From: Dawidia soli
GTDB taxonomy: Bacteria; Bacteroidota; Bacteroidia; Cytophagales; Cyclobacteriaceae
Reading direction: 5' to 3'
NCBI RefSeq assembly: GCF_018598185.1
Contig: NZ_JAHESC010000062.1
Span: 1 to 32,216 of the forward strand
Length of the DNA: 32,216 nt
The position numbers were made by a program, and so were the translations under genes. The notes below the pieces were generated by a model. That model was not told the origin of the DNA. It ran no database searches and saw only the letters and a program-made list of their open reading frames with translations. Shown here one piece after another: positions 8,526 through 16,877 of this stretch; the first letter of the stretch is position 1; each line of letters starts with the position of its first letter.

Positions 8526-9689
8526 ATGAAAACCCGCGCACTACGTGAGTTACTGGAACGTTTCTTTGATCGCACCGCCACGGGCGAAGAACGCAAGCTG
8601 GTGACAGCCCTGCAAGCCGCGGGTGAGATCGAACAGATGATGGCCGATGTACTTGACGAGGACTTCCGGGAATTTGAAGATCGGGCATCGCTTGAAACTT
8701 TATTGGAAGAAGAGCGCATGATCACGGCGGTAGCCGGGCAGATCCGGATGGAAGGCACCATTGATCCCGGACAGGATGAAGAGACCGTGCGCAAGGCGTT
8801 GGACGGCAACGACAATCCGGATTTGCTGACGCAGTCGGAGGAGGCGCTTTTGCGTGCCAAAGAGCGATGTTTCCGGCATGTCATGGGCAACCGGCTGCCG
8901 GTTCAGGAGTATTACCAGCAACCACCCTGGCGCTGGCTGGCGGCCGCGGCGGTGCTGCTGATGGTGCTGGCCAGTGGTGTATATTACGGTTGGCAGCGGC
9001 GTAGCGCCTGGTTTCCCCGGGAGCACATGGTATCCTCCGCTGAAACACGCCGGGTGCAGCTGTCGGATGGTACCACCGTTGTGCTGAACCATGACTCCCG
9101 CCTGGTATACGATGATAACTTTGGAAAGAATGGCAAGCGCGAGGTAAGCCTGGTGGGTGAAGCGTTCTTTGACGTGCACCACGATCCCGTCAATCCTTTT
9201 ATTATCCATAGCCTCGGGACGGTTACGCAGGTATTGGGTACTGCGTTTAGCATCAATGCGTATCCCCAGAACCGGAATGTGCTGGTGACGGTCACGCGAG
9301 GCTTGGTGCAGGTGGGCGATGAGCAAGGTAAGATCTATGGCTGTATATACCCCGATCAGCAGATCGTCGTGGCGCGGCCGCTGGTGCACTATGATATCCG
9401 CGCTACAGATGCCGACATGGCGATGCTCTGGAAGGAGGAACAGTTCGAGTTCAATGACGTGAGTTTAGAAGATGCTGTGGCGCGTATCAGCGCCCGCTTT
9501 GATGTGACGATCGAGATCGATCGGCCGGAGTTGAGACAATGCCGCGTGCAAGCTGCGTTTTTAAACGATGGGCTCACGTGGCAACACGTGCTGGATCAAC
9601 TGGGCAAGAGCCTGGACCCGAGCGGCGGTGTGTACTATAAGGTGCAACCCGATGGCCGCGTACTGGTAAAAGGCACAGCGTGTCGATGA
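8526..9689 (+). CDS. FecR-type transmembrane anti-sigma factor (FecR + DUF4974), orphan, copy 2
   Basis: A 387-residue paralogue of the protein at 6111-7157. The cytoplasmic helical part is longer (about 1-133, with an extra acidic segment), then one transmembrane helix (about 136-154), a FecR domain (REVSLVGEAFFDV, VLGTAFSINAYP) and DUF4974 (about 306-387). The periplasmic cysteine pair is conserved (Cys339 in RQCRVQAAFLND and Cys386 in GTACR); further cysteines are at 115 and 273. No ECF sigma gene or TonB-dependent receptor is adjacent. The ATG at 8526 was chosen over a GTG at 8499. A strong terminator follows at 9740. Anti-sigma activity is inferred from family; the sigma partner would have to be encoded elsewhere. 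Confidence 0.87.
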   Translation: MKTRALRELLERFFDRTATGEERKLVTALQAAGEIEQMMADVLDEDFREFEDRASLETLLEEERMITAVAGQIRMEGTIDPGQDEETVRKALDGNDNPDLLTQSEEALLRAKERCFRHVMGNRLPVQEYYQQPPWRWLAAAAVLLMVLASGVYYGWQRRSAWFPREHMVSSAETRRVQLSDGTTVVLNHDSRLVYDDNFGKNGKREVSLVGEAFFDVHHDPVNPFIIHSLGTVTQVLGTAFSINAYPQNRNVLVTVTRGLVQVGDEQGKIYGCIYPDQQIVVARPLVHYDIRATDADMAMLWKEEQFEFNDVSLEDAVARISARFDVTIEIDRPELRQCRVQAAFLNDGLTWQHVLDQLGKSLDPSGGVYYKVQPDGRVLVKGTACR

Positions 9690-9739
9690 TCCCGCGTATC
9701 GAAAACCCATTGGCTGTCGTAGTTGTTTTTTTATATTCT

Positions 9740-9769
9740 AAAGCCCATTCTTTTGAATGGGCTTTTTTT
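9740..9769 (+). terminator. Rho-independent terminator after second fecR
   Basis: A perfect 11-bp stem (aaagcccattc / gaatgggcttt) with a tttt loop, running into a seven-T tract. It starts about 50 nt after the FecR-like stop codon and marks the end of that transcription unit. Confidence 0.9.
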
Positions 9770-9886
9770 GCGTCACGTTTTCCCCAATTAGAAACATTCC
9801 GGTTAATCCTGGCGCGACGACAGAATGGATCGGCAACGGGCATAGGTTTTGGACGGAGTCAGGTAGGAACCACACATACTGAAGTT

Positions 9887-10294
9887 ATGGAAACGCACGG
9901 TAACGATAGACAGACGACCACCACACCCACCCGAAAGAAGCGTATCCTGATCGCGGACGATGATCAGGACCTGTTGGTACTCTTGTGCCGCTTTTTACAA
10001 CGCCGGGGCTACGAAGTGCTCGGGCTGCCCGACGCGACGACGATCGTCGACGGCATGTACGAAGTGCCCGACCTCTTTATACTCGACAAGCAAATGGGCA
10101 CGTTCGACGGCCTGGTCGTTTGCGACTACCTGCGGCACCAGGAAAAAGTACGCCATACGCCGATCGTCATGATCTCGGGCAGCGACAGCAAAGCACAAGC
10201 GCAGGCCGCGGGTGTGGACTACTACCTGGAAAAGCCACTGGACATGAATAAATTCCTGAACGTGGTAGAACAATATGTCAACCGCGCCGCGTGA
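9887..10294 (+). CDS. Single-domain response regulator (receiver only)
   Basis: A 135-residue CheY-like receiver with no output domain. The acidic pocket is ADDD (residues 23-26), the phospho-acceptor is Asp67 in FILDKQMG, the switch Ser is in MISGSD (97) and the conserved Lys is in EKPLD (116). A Thr-rich basic N-terminal tail of about 16 residues precedes the fold. Start at 9887 (METHGNDRQ); an open frame continues upstream but runs through the terminator at 9740, so it is not used. No kinase is co-directional. It may act as a phosphorelay intermediate or protein-binding switch for the hybrid kinases at 11-18 kb; that link is inference from proximity. Confidence 0.88.
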   Translation: METHGNDRQTTTTPTRKKRILIADDDQDLLVLLCRFLQRRGYEVLGLPDATTIVDGMYEVPDLFILDKQMGTFDGLVVCDYLRHQEKVRHTPIVMISGSDSKAQAQAAGVDYYLEKPLDMNKFLNVVEQYVNRAA

Positions 10295-10323
10295 CGATCA
10301 AATGAATTCTTAACCACAATACT

Positions 10324-11181
10324 ATGGGCTACGTACAAGTTAACTCGCTCACAGGCCGGGAGCCTGTGGACATCTATTACGAAGATCTCGGACAAGGGCA
10401 ACCGGTTGTGTTGATTCACGGATGGCCGTCCAGTCATGAGATGTGGGAGTATCAGATCGGTGATCTGGTCAACGCGGGGTTTCGCGTGATCGCATATGAC
10501 CGGCGCGGGTTTGGGAAATCTTCGAAGCCGTTTGAAGCGTATGATTACGATACATTGACGGCCGACTTGAAAGCACTATTGGATCACCTCCACCTGGATG
10601 ACGTAACGCTGGTGGGATTCTCGATGGGCGGAGGGGAGGTAGTACGGTATTTCAGCCGCTACGGCGGTGCCCGCGTGATACGCGCGGTATTGATCGGATC
10701 GGTAACGCCTTATATGTTAAAGACCGCCGATAATCCCGACGGAGTGGATGAATCGGTATTCGTAGAGATACTGGCCAATATAAAAGACGACCGTATGGCT
10801 TTTCTGGAAACATTCGGCAAGCAGTTCTTTGGTATCAACCTGATCAACAAGCCTGTCAGTACACCGTACCTGGAATACTTCCGGATGCTTGCCGCTGTCG
10901 CTTCACCGAAAGCGACGCAGGAGTGTGCCAAGGCGTTTGCGTATACCGACTTTCGCGGTGACATGGCGGCTGTAAACGTGCCAACGCTGATCATCCATGG
11001 CGACTCCGACAAGACCGTCCCTATCGAAACAAGTGGAGATCAGTCTTCGCGCATGATCACCGGGAGCCGGTATATACGGTACGCCCATGCGCCCCACGGG
11101 TTGTTTTATACCGAAAAGGAACGACTGAATGCCGATCTGATCTCATTCATTCGCGAGCCGGTGGCAGCGGTGACGTATTAG
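10324..11181 (+). CDS. Alpha/beta hydrolase, non-heme chloroperoxidase/esterase-like
   Basis: A 285-residue alpha/beta-hydrolase. The oxyanion-loop motif HGWPSS (32-37), nucleophile elbow GFSMGGGE (Ser100), acid in HGDSDKTVP (Asp227/229) and catalytic His258 in APHGLF are all present. The length and the HGWPSS...YDRRGFGKSS pattern match cofactor-free chloroperoxidase-like esterases, which hydrolyse esters or lactones and can show perhydrolase activity. No signal peptide, so cytoplasmic. It starts 29 nt after the receiver gene and may be co-transcribed with it. Its TAG at 11179-11181 overlaps the stop of the convergent receiver-kinase gene. Confidence 0.9.
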   Translation: MGYVQVNSLTGREPVDIYYEDLGQGQPVVLIHGWPSSHEMWEYQIGDLVNAGFRVIAYDRRGFGKSSKPFEAYDYDTLTADLKALLDHLHLDDVTLVGFSMGGGEVVRYFSRYGGARVIRAVLIGSVTPYMLKTADNPDGVDESVFVEILANIKDDRMAFLETFGKQFFGINLINKPVSTPYLEYFRMLAAVASPKATQECAKAFAYTDFRGDMAAVNVPTLIIHGDSDKTVPIETSGDQSSRMITGSRYIRYAHAPHGLFYTEKERLNADLISFIREPVAAVTY

Positions 11182-12392
11182 GCATCGATGGTGCGCGGGG
11201 CCCGTTTTGTTACGTCGGGGTGGTTTTCGTGCGGCGCAGCCACGGGCAGCGTAAAACGAAAGATAGCCCCTTCGTTAACTTTTGCCTCTGCCCAGATGCG
11301 GCCTCCATGCCGGGCAACGATGCGTTGCACGATGGCCAGTCCGACACCCGTACCTTCAAAGTCTGCGGTCTTGTGCAGGCGTTGAAAGACCTGGAAGAGT
11401 TTATCGGCATACTTCATGTCGAACCCCGCTCCATTATCTTTTACATAATACTGCACTTCGTTATCGCCCGCTTGCGCGCCGATCTCTACCCGGGGGTGCG
11501 CCGCTTTTGACGAATATTTCATGGCATTCGAGATCAGGTTGGTCCACACATGGGCCAGCAGTGCGGTGTCGGCGTGGGCGGGTAACAGATCATGAACAAC
11601 GATCTCGGGCTGGTAGGGCAGGCGCTGTAGCAGGTCTGTCAATACCGTGCGCACGAGCGCATCCATATCGACATACAGGTGTTGCAGGGCCTGGCGGCCC
11701 AGCTTGGAGAAGGCAAGCAGGTCGTCGATCATTCGATTCATTTTCTGGGCATTGTCTTGTATGATCCTGAGCGCGCGGCCGCTGGCATCGCTGAGCTTTC
11801 CGGCTTGTTCTTCTTCCACGATGCGGGCGTAACCCAACATCGCCCGTATCGGCGAGCGTAAGTCATGAGAGACGGAATACGAAAAAGACTCGAGCTCCAT
11901 GTTGGCGGCCTCCAGCTGGCGGAGGTTTTTCTGAAGATCGACGTTGAGCAGGCTGATCTGCTCGTCGGCCTGTTGCAGGGCCAGGTTCTTTTCCTGGAGC
12001 TGGCGGTTCTGCAGGCGGATCTTCAACAGCACCGATACTTTTGCTTTGGTCAGCTCGGGGTCGAGTGGCTTGGGCAGGTAGTCGACAGCACCTTCTTCAA
12101 AACCCTGAATGATGGACTGGCGCTCCTTCTTTTCGGCCGAAGCAAAGATGATGGGTATATCTTTTGTGCGTTTGTTGGATTTTAAGATCTGTGCGACTTC
12201 AAAGCCATCCATCTCGGGCATTTGGACGTCCAGGATGATAAGGTCCAACTCGTGGCCGAGCGCAAGCTTTAGTCCTTCGCGGCCGGTGGTAGCTTTTAGA
12301 AAAACGCGGTCCTGTTTTTCAAGAAGCTGTTCCAGGGCAAAGAGGTTGGTTTCCTTGTCATCGATTAGCAGCAGGGTCATCGTACTGTTCAT
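11178..12392 (-). CDS. Receiver-histidine kinase fusion (REC-HisKA-HATPase)
   Basis: A 404-residue soluble two-component protein. An N-terminal receiver (about 5-122; phospho-acceptor Asp55, Lys108) is joined by a coiled coil (about 125-170) to a HisKA box SVSHDLRSP (His176) and a HATPase_c domain (N box TNLISNAMKYSS, G1 DNGAGFD, G2 GTGVGL). The layout resembles receiver-kinases that take phosphate from a hybrid kinase and pass it on. It is the last gene of a three-gene operon, starting 2 nt after the cheR stop. ATG at 12392; an ATG at 12380 is possible. There is no DNA-binding output domain, so the final target is unknown. Confidence 0.92.
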   Translation of the reverse strand: MNSTMTLLLIDDKETNLFALEQLLEKQDRVFLKATTGREGLKLALGHELDLIILDVQMPEMDGFEVAQILKSNKRTKDIPIIFASAEKKERQSIIQGFEEGAVDYLPKPLDPELTKAKVSVLLKIRLQNRQLQEKNLALQQADEQISLLNVDLQKNLRQLEAANMELESFSYSVSHDLRSPIRAMLGYARIVEEEQAGKLSDASGRALRIIQDNAQKMNRMIDDLLAFSKLGRQALQHLYVDMDALVRTVLTDLLQRLPYQPEIVVHDLLPAHADTALLAHVWTNLISNAMKYSSKAAHPRVEIGAQAGDNEVQYYVKDNGAGFDMKYADKLFQVFQRLHKTADFEGTGVGLAIVQRIVARHGGRIWAEAKVNEGAIFRFTLPVAAPHENHPDVTKRAPRTIDA

Positions 12393-12394
12393 CG

Positions 12395-13234
12395 TTATTT
12401 GATCTTGCGGTAAATCTTTTCCTTGCGGTCTATTTCTTCAAAATTCGTACGCTTGTCGCTAAAGAAAAGCGACTCTTTATCGCCAAGGCCCAGGTATCCG
12501 AAGGGGCAGAGGCTATCGTATAGCAGGCGCAGTACTTTTTCTTGCAGGCGCTGGTTAAAATAAATGATCACGTTACGGCAGAGCACCAGCTGAAACTCGT
12601 TGAAGGAGCGATCTGTCACCAGGTTGTGTGGCGAGAAGACAATGTTGTCGTGTAAGGATCGGTCCAGCAATACGGCGGCATGGTGCGCAGCATAATAGCG
12701 CGAAAACTCGCCTTGCCCGCCGGCGGCCAGGTAGTTTTTGGTATAGTTCTTCATGCCGTCCAGGGGGTATATGCCTTTCTTCGCCGTCTGTAATGAGCGC
12801 TGGTTGATGTCCGTTGCGTAAATGATCGATCGCTCCAGCAGACCGGCCTCTTTCAATAAGATCGCCATAGAATATGCCTCCTGGCCGGTGGCGCACCCGG
12901 CGACCCACAGCTTGATGACCGGATAGGTAGCCAGTTGCGGCATGACAATCTCGCGTAGCTTTTTGTAGAAGGAGGGATCGCGGAACATTTCGGTTACGGT
13001 GATGGACAGGTGTTGTACGAATTCCTCAAACAAAGGCTCGTCCCGCAACAACATCTTGCCAAGGGCGGAGGGTGTGCCGATGCGATGGGTATTCATAAAA
13101 TGGACGATGCGCCGCTTGACGGTAGATTCGGCATATTCTGTAAAGTCGTAACCGTATACAAAGCGAACGGCCTCCAGCAGCTCTTTGTATTCTTTGTCGT
13201 CCAGGGCGGTGGCATCCATCGGTATTTCCATCAT
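12395..13234 (-). CDS. CheR-type protein-glutamate methyltransferase
   Basis: A 279-residue CheR family SAM-dependent methyltransferase. The N-terminal helical domain (to about 75) is followed by TVTEMFRDPSFY (79-90), the SAM loop GCATGQEAYSMA (113-124), YATDIN (139-144) and CRNVIIYFN (219-227), all CheR hallmarks. CheR methylates glutamates on chemoreceptors. Here the neighbours are two kinases, with no MCP, CheA, CheW or CheB in the window, so a kinase coiled coil or a remote receptor is the likely substrate. The ATG at 13234 overlaps the upstream TGA (ATGA), indicating translational coupling; a second ATG follows immediately. Confidence 0.92.
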   Translation of the reverse strand: MMEIPMDATALDDKEYKELLEAVRFVYGYDFTEYAESTVKRRIVHFMNTHRIGTPSALGKMLLRDEPLFEEFVQHLSITVTEMFRDPSFYKKLREIVMPQLATYPVIKLWVAGCATGQEAYSMAILLKEAGLLERSIIYATDINQRSLQTAKKGIYPLDGMKNYTKNYLAAGGQGEFSRYYAAHHAAVLLDRSLHDNIVFSPHNLVTDRSFNEFQLVLCRNVIIYFNQRLQEKVLRLLYDSLCPFGYLGLGDKESLFFSDKRTNFEEIDRKEKIYRKIK

Positions 13235-16200
13235 TTATACAACCATACGCGCATCAGTGATAACAATTGGGGTACATCCACCGGTTTCGAGATATAGTCT
13301 GACATGCCCACGGCCAGGCATTTTTCCTTGTCACCTTTCATGGCTTTGGCGGTTAGCGCAATGATGGGAAGCTTTTGGAACTCGGGTATTTTGCGGATGG
13401 CGAGGGTGGCTTCGTAGCCATCCATTTCGGGCATCATGATATCCATGAGAACCAGGTCGATGGATGGATTGGCCTGCAGTACCTCCAGTGCCTGGCGCCC
13501 GTTCTCGGCGGTAAGACATTGAACATTTTCGTCCTCCAGCGCGTTGGCCAAGGAGTATATATTGCGGATGTCGTCGTCTACGAGCAAAATGGTTTTGTCC
13601 TTCAAAACTTCGTCTGTGCGGTGCAGGCGACGGATGATGTCCTGCTTGTCGGGTGGCAGCTTGGCTTCTATGCGGTGCAGGAACAGGATTGTTTCGTCCA
13701 GCAGGCGCTCCTGCGAGTTGGCTGTTTTCAGTACGACCGTATCGGCCAGCTTGCCCAACCGTTGGGTATCTTCCTTTTTCAAGTCGCGCCCGGTATAGAC
13801 CACGATGGGGATCTTGTTAAGCCGGTCGTTTGCCCGGATCTTCTCCATCAGGTCGAATCCGGTCATATCGGGCAGGCCGAGGTCGACAATGATGCAGTCG
13901 AAGCTTTCGCGTTCCAGCATGTCGTACGCTTCGTTGCCGCGATAGGCCGAGTATGATTTTACATCGCCATTTCCGATCAGCTCGCGGATGGCATTGTTTT
14001 GCTGTACGTTGTCTTCGACGATGAGCAGCTTTTTGAGTTTCTTGCTGGTAAAGTTTTCGATACGTTCAAAGGCCTTGTGCAGGTCTTCGACCGACACGGG
14101 CTTGTGCATGTAGTCAAACGCGCCGAGCAGCATGCCTTCGCGTTTTTTGTCGTACGCCGAAATGATCTGTACGGGAATGTGCCGCAATGCCGGATCGTTC
14201 TTGATCTGTCGTAATACTTCATATCCGTCCATGACCGGCAGGCTGATGTCAAGCAGAATGGCCATGGGTTTATAGGTGCGGGCAAAGCTGATCCCGGTGT
14301 TCCCCTGGGTGGCGATAATGCCTTTATACCCGCGCTCGCGGATGAAACCCAGCAGCACCTTCGAGAATTTATCATCGTCTTCGACGATCAGCACGACGCG
14401 ATCACCTTCGACCAGCTGGTTGCGGTCGTCGTCGGGCGTGGCGTCTGACAGGTCCAGCGTGGTGGGTATTTTCGCTGCGACAGGTTCCTTGCTTTTGACA
14501 CTGATATCTTTGCCGGTCGCGACGCTCAGCGTTTTGTTAAACGTAAGCGGCAACGACACGATAAAGGTGCTGCCTTTATCTTCTTCGCTCTCCAGCCGGA
14601 TGTTGCCACCGAGTACGTAGGCCAGCTCGCGGCTGATGGATAATCCTAACCCGGTGCCACCGTATTTGCGCTTGGTAGAACCATCTACTTGTTGGAAAGC
14701 CTGGAAGATGATCTCCTGCTTGTCGCGGGGTATGCCGATGCCGGTATCGGCCACGCGGAAGACGATCTCATTCTTTTCGGCCTGGATCGACAGCGTAACG
14801 GTACCGTTCTTCGGTGTAAACTTAAACGCGTTCGACAACAGGTTTCGCAAGATCTGCTCGACGCGCTGGCGGTCGGTGGTGATGGTGCCCTGTTGCAGGG
14901 AGGGGTCGATGATCACAAGGAAAGACACGTCCTTGTTGCGGGCGATCTCCGTGAAGAGGGCCGTGATCGTGTCGGTGATGGAAGGGACTGGAACTGGCTC
15001 GATGTCGAGTTCCATTTTTCCGGCCTCGATCTTGGAGAGGTCGAGGATCTCATTGATCAGCGTGAGCAGGCTGGCACCCGACGTATGGATGTTGCGTGCA
15101 AATTCGATATCTTTTTCGGCCAGGCGTTTGTGTTTATTCTCGGCCAGCAACTGAGACAGGATCAGGATGCTGTTGAGCGGTGTGCGCAGCTCGTGCGACA
15201 TATTGGCCAGGAACTCGGATTTATAGCGGCTGCTCACCTCCACCTCGTGTGCCTTGCGTTCGATCTCGCTCTTGGCTTGCTCCAGCTTTTCTTTTTGTTC
15301 GCCCAGCAGGTTGGCTTTTTCTTCTACTTCTACGTTGATCTGTTGCAGCTCCTGTTGTTGCGCGCGCAGCTCGACTTCAGATTGTTCCAACAATTGTGTT
15401 TTTGCGTGGAGGGCTTCGTTCGCCTGCCGCAGTTCTTCCTGTTGTGCCTCCAGCTCCTCGGCTTGCCGCTGGGTTTCTTCCAGGAGCTCGTTTGTTTTTG
15501 CACGGGCCAGCGAAGACTCGATGGCGATGCCAATGGCCGTGGTGGCAAGAGTCAGGTATTGGCGCTGGACCGCCGTGAAATTGTCGGCCGTTCCCAACAC
15601 CACAACGCCTATGACGCGCTGTTCGAACAATACCGGCACGCCCACGATGTATTTTGGCATCATAGTTCCAAAGGCAGCGTTCAACGTGAAATATTCAGCC
15701 GGCACGCCGGTCAATACAACCTCCTGGCGGGAAGCAGCTACCTGCCCGACAACGCCCTCGCCAAAGGCCACTGCCGTCGGCGCTGTCTTACCGATGGCAT
15801 AGGCGCCCCGTTGGTGCAGGGAGGATTGCGATTCGTCTGCGACGTACAGTACGCCCATCTGTGCCTTCAGGAATGTTGAGAGGTGTTGTATGACGGCGTT
15901 TGCCAGGAGCTCGATCGTAAGATTGCCTTGCATGCTCTCCGTCAATGCACCGGTGCCGGTAAGGGCCCAGTTCTTTTCAGCCATTTCGACTTCGGCCCTT
16001 CGCAGCGCACGAATGTTTCGCATGATGATGCCATAGACGATGATCAGCACCGTAATGATCGTTGCCAGCAACGTCATGAGCAGGTAATTAAACCTCTGGG
16101 AGTCGCGGTCGCTGTCTTGTTTGCGCTGTTCCAGTAAGTTCTGTTCGATGGTACGGACAGCTCGAACGACCGCGCGGATCTCATTGATCATGCGCCGGCT

Positions 16201-16629
16201 TTCGCCTTTGGCCAGATTTTCAGCACTATTCTCGCCGGCGCGTTTGCCTTCGATATACTTTTCGAGGATACGGACATGTTCCTGGGAGAGCTTCTCCAGC
16301 CGGCTGATGTTTTCGTTCTGCAACGGGTTATCCTGCGTGAGCAAGATGGCTTTTGTAAGATGCATCGGCAACTGCAGCCGCGCCTCCGTAAAAGGCATGA
16401 GGTAGTCGTCCTTTCCGGTAAGAATAAAACCACGCGCGCCCGTTTCGGCTTCTGTCGACCAGAGCATGACCTGTTCCGCTTCGTACAGTACCTCGTGCGT
16501 ATGGTTTACCCACTGATTCGTAACAACCAATTGCTCGCCGTTTCGAAAGGATACGACGGCTACGATCAATAGAATGCTGCAGCAGAAAATAAATCCACCC
16601 AGGATCTTTTTGTCAAGTGTGAGTTTCAT
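13231..16629 (-). CDS. Hybrid sensor histidine kinase: CHASE3-GAF-HisKA-HATPase-REC-REC-REC
   Basis: A 1132-residue inner-membrane kinase. TM1 (about 9-28) and TM2 (about 182-203) bracket a periplasmic all-helical sensor with the CHASE3-like signature ETGARGFILTG (62-72). Then come a cytoplasmic GAF domain (about 235-375), a long Gln/Glu-rich coiled coil (about 378-465), HisKA MSHELRTPLN (His479), HATPase_c (NLLSNAFKFTP, ADTGIGI, GGTGLGL) and three receivers with acceptors Asp794, Asp916 and Asp1063 (conserved Lys843, Lys968, Lys1115). The ligands of CHASE3 and GAF domains are not predictable. It is the first gene of the kinase-cheR-receiver-kinase operon. Three serial receivers suggest an internal phosphorelay or sink. 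Confidence 0.93.
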   Translation of the reverse strand: MKLTLDKKILGGFIFCCSILLIVAVVSFRNGEQLVVTNQWVNHTHEVLYEAEQVMLWSTEAETGARGFILTGKDDYLMPFTEARLQLPMHLTKAILLTQDNPLQNENISRLEKLSQEHVRILEKYIEGKRAGENSAENLAKGESRRMINEIRAVVRAVRTIEQNLLEQRKQDSDRDSQRFNYLLMTLLATIITVLIIVYGIIMRNIRALRRAEVEMAEKNWALTGTGALTESMQGNLTIELLANAVIQHLSTFLKAQMGVLYVADESQSSLHQRGAYAIGKTAPTAVAFGEGVVGQVAASRQEVVLTGVPAEYFTLNAAFGTMMPKYIVGVPVLFEQRVIGVVVLGTADNFTAVQRQYLTLATTAIGIAIESSLARAKTNELLEETQRQAEELEAQQEELRQANEALHAKTQLLEQSEVELRAQQQELQQINVEVEEKANLLGEQKEKLEQAKSEIERKAHEVEVSSRYKSEFLANMSHELRTPLNSILILSQLLAENKHKRLAEKDIEFARNIHTSGASLLTLINEILDLSKIEAGKMELDIEPVPVPSITDTITALFTEIARNKDVSFLVIIDPSLQQGTITTDRQRVEQILRNLLSNAFKFTPKNGTVTLSIQAEKNEIVFRVADTGIGIPRDKQEIIFQAFQQVDGSTKRKYGGTGLGLSISRELAYVLGGNIRLESEEDKGSTFIVSLPLTFNKTLSVATGKDISVKSKEPVAAKIPTTLDLSDATPDDDRNQLVEGDRVVLIVEDDDKFSKVLLGFIRERGYKGIIATQGNTGISFARTYKPMAILLDISLPVMDGYEVLRQIKNDPALRHIPVQIISAYDKKREGMLLGAFDYMHKPVSVEDLHKAFERIENFTSKKLKKLLIVEDNVQQNNAIRELIGNGDVKSYSAYRGNEAYDMLERESFDCIIVDLGLPDMTGFDLMEKIRANDRLNKIPIVVYTGRDLKKEDTQRLGKLADTVVLKTANSQERLLDETILFLHRIEAKLPPDKQDIIRRLHRTDEVLKDKTILLVDDDIRNIYSLANALEDENVQCLTAENGRQALEVLQANPSIDLVLMDIMMPEMDGYEATLAIRKIPEFQKLPIIALTAKAMKGDKEKCLAVGMSDYISKPVDVPQLLSLMRVWLYK

Positions 16630-16877
16630 GATAATAATGGCAAATCATGGTTTTTTCAAAAAAAACACTTTCGGACACGTACACATGCCCGAAGCAACGC
16701 AACGGCGTTATCGAATAACTGAATGCCCGTATATACCGGGTAAAGAAAGATACTGATTTTTACACGAAGACGTTATGTGTAGGTGACGGAAAATATGATT
16801 GAAAAAAATGTCAAAATAACAGCTATGTCGCCACCGTCCGCCAGCCTGCGCGTTGGGCGTGTGCGTCGGCCGGGGAT

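Noticed and set aside
8113-8548. Possible small proteins between the GNAT gene and the second fecR
   Set aside because: Products are random-looking and cross the 44-bp repeat and the 10-bp dyad.
14689-15879. 396-codon open frame on the plus strand inside the hybrid kinase gene
   Set aside because: The minus strand encodes intact GAF, HisKA and HATPase motifs over the same bases; the plus-strand product is Leu/Phe/Gln-rich shadow sequence.
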